Shown in pieces: positions 57,169 to 64,000 of a stretch of 64,000 nucleotides of DNA (its first letter is position 1; each line of letters opens with the position of its first letter). The stretch covers positions 534,400 to 598,399 of the forward strand of contig NZ_BQXC01000001.1 in NCBI RefSeq assembly GCF_022836435.1. The letters are read 5' to 3'. A program made the position numbers and the translations under genes. The notes beneath the pieces were generated by a model, which was not told the origin of the DNA, did no database searches, and was given only the letters and a program-made list of their open reading frames with translations. Origin of the DNA: Nitrosomonas sp. PY1 (lineage in GTDB: Bacteria; Pseudomonadota; Gammaproteobacteria; Burkholderiales; Nitrosomonadaceae).

Positions 57169-58650
57169 ATGATACGTACACAGAAGTTACGGGTTCTTTT
57201 TATTACATCGGAAATTTATCCTGTTTGTAAAACGGGCGGCTTAGGTGACGTCAGTGCTGCTTTGCCAATGGCACTACAGCACTTGCAAACGGATATCAAA
57301 ATACTGCTACCCGGTTATTCATCCGTTTTAAAAGGTGTTAAATACAAGAAGGTCGTGCATGAATTCAATGATCTGCAGCACTTTCCAGTGGCTACTCTAC
57401 TATCGGGAAAACTTGCTTTGAGCAAGACTGAATCCCTATCAGTATTTGTCATTGATTGCCCAGGATTGTATGTACGTGAAGGTGGTCCTTATTTGGATGC
57501 ACAGGACCGTGACTGGCCGGATAACTCACTCCGTTTTGGCTTATTATCAAAAATCGGTGCAATTTTGTCGAGTGACGCTAGCCCACTTAAATGGCAACCG
57601 GACATCGCGCATTGTAATGATTGGCCTAGCGGTTTAACACCCGCTTATTTGCATTTTCATTCTGGCCGTAAAGCTGCAACTGTGATGACGATCCATAATC
57701 TGGCTTTTCAAGGCGTTTTTGCGCCCGGAACGGTTATTCAACTCGGATTGCCGCCATCCAGCTTTAACGTGGAGGGTGTCGAATATTACGGTAACTTATC
57801 TTTTCTTAAGGCTGGTATTTACTATGCTGAGCATATCACCACAGTCAGCCCGAATTATGCTCAAGAAATCCAGGGTGAATCACTGGGTTTTGGGATGCAA
57901 GGTTTGCTTGCATCGCGCAATGACAAGCTAACCGGTATTGTGAATGGTATTGATACCGAGAAATGGAATCCTGAAACGGATGCCTATTTGGCAAAGCCTT
58001 ATAACGGTGAGAAGCTATCGGGTAAGGCATTGAATAAAAAGGAGCTGCAGCAGCGCATGGGGCTGGATATAGATAGCGACATTCCCCTTTTGGGTGTTAT
58101 CAGTCGTTTAAGTTACCAGAAAGGTACTGACTTACTGATTCAGATCGCTCCAGAACTGGTAAAGCTACCTGCTCAGCTCGTCATTCTCGGTAGTAGTCAC
58201 GCAGAGCTGGAAAAACAACTCGTACCCTTGGCAAAAATGTATCCAAGCGCAATTGCTGTCCAAATTGGTTTTGACGAAGCTTTATCGCATTTAATCGAAG
58301 CTGGCGCGGATTGCTTTTTGATGCCCTCGCGCTTTGAGCCCTGTGGTTTGAATCAAATGTATAGCCAACGCTATGGCACGCTGCCTATCGTCCATGCAAC
58401 GGGTGGTTTGTTAGATACGGTTGTTAACTACACGCCTAGCTCGTTAACCAAAGGCACTGCCAGTGGTTTCCTGTTTCATCCCATTACTGCGGATGGCCTA
58501 TTAAAAGCGATTCAATCCGCGATTAACACTTATCAAGATAAAAAAACCTGGTATAAATTGCAGAGAAATGCCATGTCCAAAGATTTTAGCTGGCAGACCA
58601 GCGCTACGGCCTATCAAGAGATTTATCGATCGCTCATTCATGCAGCTTAG
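57169..58650 (+). CDS. glgA: Glycogen synthase
   Basis: A 493-residue GT5 enzyme that extends alpha-1,4-glucan from ADP-glucose. The N-terminal VLFITSEIYPVCKTGGLGDVSAALP includes the Lys of KTGGL that binds ADP-glucose. NGIDTEKWNPETD and the C-terminal LMPSRFEPCGLNQMYSQRYGTLPIVHATGGL are typical. It starts 5 bp after pgi. Confidence 0.97.
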   Translation: MIRTQKLRVLFITSEIYPVCKTGGLGDVSAALPMALQHLQTDIKILLPGYSSVLKGVKYKKVVHEFNDLQHFPVATLLSGKLALSKTESLSVFVIDCPGLYVREGGPYLDAQDRDWPDNSLRFGLLSKIGAILSSDASPLKWQPDIAHCNDWPSGLTPAYLHFHSGRKAATVMTIHNLAFQGVFAPGTVIQLGLPPSSFNVEGVEYYGNLSFLKAGIYYAEHITTVSPNYAQEIQGESLGFGMQGLLASRNDKLTGIVNGIDTEKWNPETDAYLAKPYNGEKLSGKALNKKELQQRMGLDIDSDIPLLGVISRLSYQKGTDLLIQIAPELVKLPAQLVILGSSHAELEKQLVPLAKMYPSAIAVQIGFDEALSHLIEAGADCFLMPSRFEPCGLNQMYSQRYGTLPIVHATGGLLDTVVNYTPSSLTKGTASGFLFHPITADGLLKAIQSAINTYQDKKTWYKLQRNAMSKDFSWQTSATAYQEIYRSLIHAA

Positions 58651-58656
58651 AAATTC

Positions 58657-59091
58657 ATGCGTTTATGGACGATTCATCCAAGATATCTCGATGCTAAAGG
58701 CCTCGTTGCTTTGTGGCGTGAAGCATTATTAGCTCAGGCGGTTATTAGTGGTCTCACGAAAGGCTACAAATATCATCCACAACTCAATCGCTTTTACAGT
58801 CACGAGTCACCGCGATCTGCTATCAATGTATACCTCTTCCATATTCACGCAGAATCAGTGCAGCGTGGCTATCATTTCGATCCATCGAAATTTGAGCAAA
58901 TTTCAACCACGACCAAGCTAATTCACGCGACTACTGGCCAATTGAACTATGAATGGCAGCACCTGCTTGCTAAGCTAGAAGTTCGCTCTCCTGAGGTATA
59001 TCAAACCTGGGCAAAACTAGATAGACCGGAAGCACATCCGCTTTTTCAACTTAAATCAGGTGCAATTGCAGATTGGGAAATTGTAAATTAG
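58657..59091 (+). CDS. Pyrimidine dimer DNA glycosylase/endonuclease V family protein
   Basis: A 144-residue protein of the PDDG family. MRLWTIHPRYLDAKGLVALW begins it; the KGYKYHPQLNRFYSHESP segment follows, then helices through the C-terminus. In T4 endonuclease V the N-terminal amine attacks the lesion and Glu23 is catalytic; here Glu22 (WREALL) is near that position. It would cleave UV photodimers. It sits 6 bp after glgA, an odd functional companion that may only share transcription. Confidence 0.8.
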   Translation: MRLWTIHPRYLDAKGLVALWREALLAQAVISGLTKGYKYHPQLNRFYSHESPRSAINVYLFHIHAESVQRGYHFDPSKFEQISTTTKLIHATTGQLNYEWQHLLAKLEVRSPEVYQTWAKLDRPEAHPLFQLKSGAIADWEIVN

Positions 59092-59407
59092 CGTGATTTG
59101 CAATTTTTGGATTTGATGAATCGAAAGTAAAGCATCGTTGTAAAAATTCCCCTCCCCTTAGGATTCGAAAAATCGCCCGCTAAAGTGTCGGGATCTATTG
59201 GCTTGCAGCAATGATATTTATCCCGATTGCTAGGATACTTTTCCTTCTAAAACAAGAAAACTTTGGGACATTATCTTTAAGTAATTCACTGAGATAAGCA
59301 TTACTATATAGAGAACGGAGGAATCTAAAGATTATTCCAGAAATGAATATCAGCGTTTAAAGAAAAGCCGATAGCACCGCTAAAATTAAAACTTTTATAT
59401 TAAAATC
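59092..59407. other. Intergenic stretch without a recognised gene
   Basis: About 316 bp between the PDDG gene and the TIGR03032-type gene. It is moderately AT-rich, includes a CCCCTCCCC run near 59150, and shows no convincing small ORF, strong hairpin or promoter. It presumably holds the promoter for the following pair of genes. Confidence 0.45.
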
Positions 59408-60892
59408 TTGAACGATAAGCTATTGAACCAACAAAAGACTTCTAGTGCCCAACCTGCTGTGACCATGCATGGTTCTGAAGGTCTTTATCAATGGTTGCAT
59501 AGCGAACAGATTAGTTTTGCTTTTACGACCTACCAAACCAACCGGTTGTTTCTAGTCGGACGAAAAGAGAACGGGCATTTGGCGGTTAACGAGCGTTTGT
59601 TTGATAAGCCGATGGGCTTGTATGCAAGCGATGAAAGTCTCTATATGGCAACGCGCTACCAGATTTGGCAACTGGAAAATCGCTTGGGACAAGACGAGCA
59701 GTATCAAGCGTGTGATCGACTATATGTACCCAATCGGTCTTACACCACGGGTGACTTGAACATTCACGATGTCGTCGTCGACAAAAAACATCAAGTATTA
59801 TTTATCAATACGGATTTCAGTTGCTTGGCTACGTTGCAAGCTGGGTTTAGTTTTGTTCCCGTCTGGAAGCCACCCTTTATATCCAAGCTTGTGGCTGAAG
59901 ATCGTTGTCATTTAAATGGCTTGGCCATGCGAGAAGGCGAGCCTACCTATATTACGGCATGTAGCGCGACAGACGAAGCAGCGGGCTGGCGTAACTATCG
60001 CACGAGTGGCGGCATCGTGATGCATATTCCGAGCAATGAAATAATAGCTACGGGTTTATCCATGCCACATTCACCGCGCTGGTATCAGGGCAAGCTATGG
60101 TTGCTCAATTCCGGTACCGGTGAATTGGGTTATTTGGATAAAGACGAATTTATACCTGTGACATTTTGTCCAGGCTTCGTGCGAGGTTTGGCATTCTGGA
60201 AAAACTACGCCTTGGTGGGATTATCAAAACTACGTTCCAAAGCTTTTTCAGGCTTACCTTTGGAAATGCGACTTGTAGAGACGAATATGCCGGCTCAATG
60301 CGCCTTGAGCATTATTGATTTGAACACGGGTAACCCGATACACGCATTACATATTGAGGGGGTAGTCGAAGAATTATTCGATGTGGTGGTGTTGCCGGAT
60401 GTTCGTCAGCCACGGATGTTGGGTTTTCAGGATGATGATATCGAGCGTTTGATTTCATTTCCTGGCTCAGGAGGATTGATAACCACCAAGCCTACTGTTA
60501 GCCGACCCAGCTTGAGCCGCTCTTTTCAGGTAGCGGGCTTGCCACGTGTTCCGGAAACGGAGAATTCAGAAGACCTTGCGGTTAAATATCAGAAGATTTG
60601 CAATTTAACCCCAGAGAATCTTTTGCCTTATGAAGCAATGACCCATCCGAGTTTACAAGGTCGCTGGCAAAGCTTGCGGCAGCGCGGTGAATTATTTGGC
60701 GTATCTGCATCCATCGATGGTCAAATGATTGGACTGGCGATCGCGGAACGTTGGCAGGAAAATGAACAATCGCATATTGAATTATTGTCATCGTATGTTG
60801 TACCCGCTTATCGCCACCAGCCCATCGAAAAGAAATTACATCAACATTTGCGGCGTGCGGTTGATCATATAACAATTCATAAAAATACTTAG
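59408..60892 (+). CDS. TIGR03032/DUF4915-type protein with GNAT-like C-terminus
   Basis: A 494-residue protein. Residues 25-350 match the pattern of the TIGR03032 (DUF4915) family, a beta-propeller-like set: LHSEQISFAFTTYQTNRLFLVG, NIHDVVVD, CHLNGLAM, GLSMPHSPRWYQGKLWLLNSGTGELG and PGFVRGLAFWKNYALVGLSKLR. After a 60-residue linker, residues 400-490 look like an acetyltransferase (LFGVSASIDGQMIGLAIAERW, then YVVPAYRHQPIEKKLH). The fusion suggests an enzyme acting on a bound partner. Start: TTG 59408 is weak, ATG 59465 begins at the conserved region; neither has a good ribosome site. It lies just ahead of the RTX gene. Confidence 0.68.
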   Translation: MNDKLLNQQKTSSAQPAVTMHGSEGLYQWLHSEQISFAFTTYQTNRLFLVGRKENGHLAVNERLFDKPMGLYASDESLYMATRYQIWQLENRLGQDEQYQACDRLYVPNRSYTTGDLNIHDVVVDKKHQVLFINTDFSCLATLQAGFSFVPVWKPPFISKLVAEDRCHLNGLAMREGEPTYITACSATDEAAGWRNYRTSGGIVMHIPSNEIIATGLSMPHSPRWYQGKLWLLNSGTGELGYLDKDEFIPVTFCPGFVRGLAFWKNYALVGLSKLRSKAFSGLPLEMRLVETNMPAQCALSIIDLNTGNPIHALHIEGVVEELFDVVVLPDVRQPRMLGFQDDDIERLISFPGSGGLITTKPTVSRPSLSRSFQVAGLPRVPETENSEDLAVKYQKICNLTPENLLPYEAMTHPSLQGRWQSLRQRGELFGVSASIDGQMIGLAIAERWQENEQSHIELLSSYVVPAYRHQPIEKKLHQHLRRAVDHITIHKNT

Positions 60893-60911
60893 CATTTCTT
60901 GGAGAATGATT

Positions 60912-63446
60912 ATGCCAGATCCTGTTTTTACCTTAGCTTCCGCTAGCCTTTTTGGTTTGGGAGGCGTGCGTGGTAGCCCCACATTGATTGATATCGATGG
61001 TGATAAGGATTTGGATATTTTTATAGGGACGGCCGATGGTAGTACAGCGTTTTTCCGAAATACTGGAACAATCAATAATCCAATTTTTTCAACTCATTCT
61101 ATCAATCCTTTTGGTTTGAGCGATGTAGGCAGTCCAACTTCTTTTGTAGATATCGATGGCGATGGGGATCTGGATGCTTTTTTGGGTACTGGAGGAACTT
61201 ATTTTGTGCCATCTGACCAACCCATAAGCCTTGGCGGCGACACGTTATTTTTTAGAAACATAGGAACAAGTCGTAACCCCGAGTTTGCTCCAGCGATCAC
61301 GAATCCTTTTGGCCTGAGCAATGTTGGTTTTGGGGCTGATCCTACTTTTGTAGATATCGACGGTGATAAAGATCTGGATGCTTTTATTGGTACTGGATAC
61401 TTTGGTGGTAACACGCTGTTTTTTAGAAACACGGGAACTGTTAGCAATCCAGTGTTTGCTGCTCCTGTAATCAATCCATTTGGTTTGATTAGTTTGGGTT
61501 ATTATGCCAGTCCCACCTTCGCCGATATTGACAACGATGGGGATCTAGATGCCCTTCTGGGGGAAGGGAGCGGCAATACTGTTTTTCAAAGAAATATAGG
61601 ATCAAAAAGTGCCCCAATATTTGCTGCTGCGAGTTTCAATTCATTGGACTTGATTGATGTGGGCGACGACGCTGAACCGACCTTTGTTGATATTGACAAC
61701 GATGGTGATCAGGATGCTTTTATAGGTAACAGATCGGGCGATCTAATGTTTTTTAGAAACACGGGAACCGCCGGCAATCCAATTTTTGCGGTTCCTGTTG
61801 TCGATCCATTTAATTTAAGCAATGTAGGCAGTGTCGCCGATCCTTCCTTTGTGGATATAGACGACGATGGAGATCCAGATGTTTTTGTGGGCAGCAGTGA
61901 TAATGTGCTGTTTTTTAGAAATATAGGAACTGCTAGCAATCCGGTCTTTTCCTCTCCCGAAGCAGATCCTTTTGGTTTATATAGTGCAGGAAGTTATTAT
62001 GGAAATAATCCTGCTTTCGCAGATATCGACGGCGATGGGGATTCGGATGCTCTTTTAGGAAATTTCTTTTATAAAAATACGGGAACGGCTAGTAATCCAG
62101 TCTTTGTCGGTGAATATGATCAGTTTGGTTTGGGTATCACGGGTTATGATGTTAATTTCACTCTGGTAGACATAGAAGGTGATGGTGATTTTGATCTATT
62201 TGCTGGATATGGGTATAGAGGGTATCTCTCCACAGTTTTTTTTGAAAATATCGGGACTGCCAGCGAGCCACACTTTGACAGAAATGCTCCTCTTCCTAAT
62301 GGTTTAAGTTTCTTTGGTATCAATGGGGCTTCCTTTGTCGATATTGACAACGATGGTGATTTAGATGCTTTCCAAGGCAATTGGAATGGCAATACGGTAT
62401 TTCAAAGGAATATAGGTACCCTGCATAATCCAAGATTTGCTCCTGCCGATAATGCTTTGGGTTTGATCGATGTAGGATACAGGGCTCAGCCGGCTCTGGG
62501 AGATATCGATGGCGATGGCGATCTGGATGCTTTCGTGAGTAATAGCTCTGGCGATACACAATTTTTTGTTAACAATGGCCTCTTGCTGGTGAGTACCGCA
62601 GGAAATAATACGTTAACGGGCACACCTTCCAATAACGATACAGCTAGCTATGCCGCTGCTACCAAATCGGTTACAGTTTCCTTGCTGGTTAATACGCAGC
62701 AGAATACAATCGGTGCCGGTTTGGATACACTAATCAGCATTGAAAACCTGACGGGTAGCGCATTTAATGACAATCTAACAGGCAATGCACTCAATAATGT
62801 TTTGGATGGAAGAGCTGGTAATGACACTCTAAGGGGATGGTCTGGTGCGGATACCATGATTGGTGGTTTGGGTAATGATAGTTATTTTGTTGAAAATGCG
62901 AAAGACGTTGTTACCGAGAAAATCAACGAAGGAACGGACATTGTCAGTAGTAACGTTACTTACACGTTGTCCGCTAATGTGGAAAATCTTACCCTAATCG
63001 GTGTTGCTGCGATTGATGGTACTGGTAACAACCTGAAAAATACCATTACTGGGAATGACGCCGCGAATCAACTCAATGGTGGTGCTGGCAATGATACCCT
63101 AGATGGCGGCTTAGGTGCCGATAGGCTAACAGGTGGGACAGGGAATGATATTTTTAAATTCACGACAAAAGGCCAACTTGACAAAATTACTGACTATAAC
63201 GTAACCAATGACACCATCCAATTAGAAAATGCCGTGTTTAAATCACTCATGGTAACCGGTACGTTAGCTGCCAGCCAGTTTAGAATCGGTGTAAAAGCTT
63301 TAGATGCGAATGACTTCATTATTTACAATAAAGCTACTGGTGCATTACTATACGATGCCGATGGTAGCGGTAGCAGTGCCGCGATACCGATTGCCACAGT
63401 TGACATAGGTTTGAATATGACCCATGCGGATATTGTAGTAATCTAG
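60912..63446 (+). CDS. Large FG-GAP-like/RTX calcium-binding secreted protein
   Basis: An 844-residue protein. About ten repeats of 50-60 residues fill positions 1-550, each with a Ca-loop such as FVDIDGDGDLDAFLG and a following FFRNTGTxxNPxFA and NPFGL segment, as in FG-GAP/VCBS propellers. The C-terminal 270 residues carry RTX-type nonapeptides (GRAGNDTLRGWSGADTMIGG, GGAGNDTLDGG) and a final hydrophobic/Asp-rich part, a typical type I secretion signal region. No Sec signal. ATG 60912 has GGAG 7 bases upstream; ATG 60906 is too close. Likely an exported adhesin or matrix protein; no type I exporter genes are in view. Confidence 0.82.
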   Translation: MPDPVFTLASASLFGLGGVRGSPTLIDIDGDKDLDIFIGTADGSTAFFRNTGTINNPIFSTHSINPFGLSDVGSPTSFVDIDGDGDLDAFLGTGGTYFVPSDQPISLGGDTLFFRNIGTSRNPEFAPAITNPFGLSNVGFGADPTFVDIDGDKDLDAFIGTGYFGGNTLFFRNTGTVSNPVFAAPVINPFGLISLGYYASPTFADIDNDGDLDALLGEGSGNTVFQRNIGSKSAPIFAAASFNSLDLIDVGDDAEPTFVDIDNDGDQDAFIGNRSGDLMFFRNTGTAGNPIFAVPVVDPFNLSNVGSVADPSFVDIDDDGDPDVFVGSSDNVLFFRNIGTASNPVFSSPEADPFGLYSAGSYYGNNPAFADIDGDGDSDALLGNFFYKNTGTASNPVFVGEYDQFGLGITGYDVNFTLVDIEGDGDFDLFAGYGYRGYLSTVFFENIGTASEPHFDRNAPLPNGLSFFGINGASFVDIDNDGDLDAFQGNWNGNTVFQRNIGTLHNPRFAPADNALGLIDVGYRAQPALGDIDGDGDLDAFVSNSSGDTQFFVNNGLLLVSTAGNNTLTGTPSNNDTASYAAATKSVTVSLLVNTQQNTIGAGLDTLISIENLTGSAFNDNLTGNALNNVLDGRAGNDTLRGWSGADTMIGGLGNDSYFVENAKDVVTEKINEGTDIVSSNVTYTLSANVENLTLIGVAAIDGTGNNLKNTITGNDAANQLNGGAGNDTLDGGLGADRLTGGTGNDIFKFTTKGQLDKITDYNVTNDTIQLENAVFKSLMVTGTLAASQFRIGVKALDANDFIIYNKATGALLYDADGSGSSAAIPIATVDIGLNMTHADIVVI

Positions 63447-63725
63447 AAAGCAGGTAGTCTGACACATAAGCTTTTCATTTCAGTGCGCCATGCAATTCGA
63501 TAGCTTGAAAATACCCTTTTCTCCAACCAAGGATATCAAAATGATCATCAGAGCGTTGATTATGAAATATAATTATTAGGATACGGTTGAGTGAATTCGG
63601 GTGAATCGGGATTCACAATATTCCTGGATATGAAGACCGTCCAGCGAAGGAGTTCTTTGTACTTTCATTACTGGTCGAGATACGTAATTAGATAGATTCA
63701 TATGATAAATTTTCGAGGTGTAGTC

Positions 63726-64000
63726 ATGAAACTTTGCATGCGGAAATTCTTACTTGCAAGTACGCTATTAGTTTATGGGATATCTTCACAAGCGGATACC
63801 GTTAAATTCTCTGCGCTTGCGAAGTATTGATTTCACAAACTTCAGTTAGGGGTGAGTTTGGAAAGTTCGATAAAGTCATTCTCGATCATAATGTCATCAT
63901 CAATGAGCAGGATCATTTCAAAACTGGAGATATTTTTGTGGGATTCCGGCGTAAAAGTCAACCTGATATGATATGGTTAACTGATGGTGACGAATGGGTA
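63726..64000 (+). pseudogene. Secreted-protein gene with apparent frameshift, runs off window
   Basis: ATG 63726 opens a signal-peptide-like frame (RKFLLASTLLVYGISSQADTV) that stops at TGA 63828-63830 after 34 codons. From about 63806 the frame shifted by -1 stays open to the window end (codons from GAA 63821 onward: EVLISQTSVRGEFGKFDKVI, then about 40 more residues). A lost base near 63803-63825 would join them to a single exported protein. The shifted frame has a TAA at 63803, so it cannot start upstream. It may also be a sequencing error. No family recognised. Confidence 0.5.

Noticed and set aside
1-64000. tRNA, rRNA, insertion sequences, prophage
   Set aside because: No cloverleaf, rRNA segment, transposase or phage gene could be recognised by reading both strands; a covariance-model scan would be needed to exclude small RNAs.

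Overview
The window looks like a piece of the chromosome of an ammonia-oxidising betaproteobacterium of the Nitrosomonas group. The strongest clues are smbP (the small His-rich metal-binding protein first described in Nitrosomonas europaea), the betaproteobacterial order dusB-fis-purH-purD, trxA followed by rho, a glycogen cluster with two GH57 enzymes, and heavy investment in iron and copper handling. This assignment is inference from gene content; no rRNA, tRNA or insertion sequence was recognised in the window.

Layout. 1-3.2 kb: end of nadA, a Sua5-type tsaC, a CbbY-like phosphatase and smbP. 3.2-8.7 kb: envelope polysaccharide genes (UDP-HexNAc 4-epimerase and 6-dehydrogenase on minus; a secreted glycosidase-like protein and a GT25 transferase on plus) around a 1 kb gene-poor stretch. 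8.7-10.5 kb: rho and trxA. 10.7-14.4 kb: an FbpABC-type ferric iron importer. 14.6-18.2 kb: a DUF3750 protein and two overlapping P-loop GTPases. 18.3-22.0 kb: a minus-strand set DUF2325 - two-domain multicopper oxidase - EGKCG-repeat peptide precursor (HvfA/bufferin type) - MNIO/DUF692 enzyme (HvfB) - DUF2063 partner (HvfC), i.e. a ribosomally made metal-binding peptide system. 22.2-23.0 kb: bacterioferritin and hemP with a good Fur box. 23.4-26.1 kb: EpsL-like outer-membrane protein and a polyprenyl-phosphate sugar transferase. 26.2-27.8 kb: Sel1 and ankyrin repeat proteins. 28-33.4 kb: UbiH-family hydroxylase, dusB, fis, purH, purD. 33.4-44.9 kb: the complete flgBCDEFGHIJKL run on minus with flgA divergent. 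45-49.9 kb: a two-gene, defence-like module, a degenerate SIR2-like/TIR protein and an nSTAND-type ATPase with 14 nearly identical WD40 repeats. 50.3-59.1 kb: glgC, two GH57 enzymes, pgi, glgA and a pyrimidine-dimer glycosylase homologue. 59.4-64 kb: a TIGR03032-type protein with a GNAT-like tail, a large FG-GAP/RTX calcium-binding protein, and an apparently frameshifted secreted-protein gene running off the window.

How the parts connect. Iron and copper genes sit close together: FbpABC import, bacterioferritin storage, a Fur-controlled hemP, a multicopper oxidase and a modified Cys-rich peptide system, plus smbP. This fits an organism whose ammonia oxidation depends on copper and haem iron. 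The glycogen cluster can carry glucose-6-P/fructose-6-P through ADP-glucose to glycogen and back. The two most interesting candidates are the SIR2-TIR/STAND-WD40 pair (a likely NAD-depleting immune module whose sensor array looks actively homogenised) and the MNIO peptide operon with its linked multicopper oxidase and DUF2325 gene.
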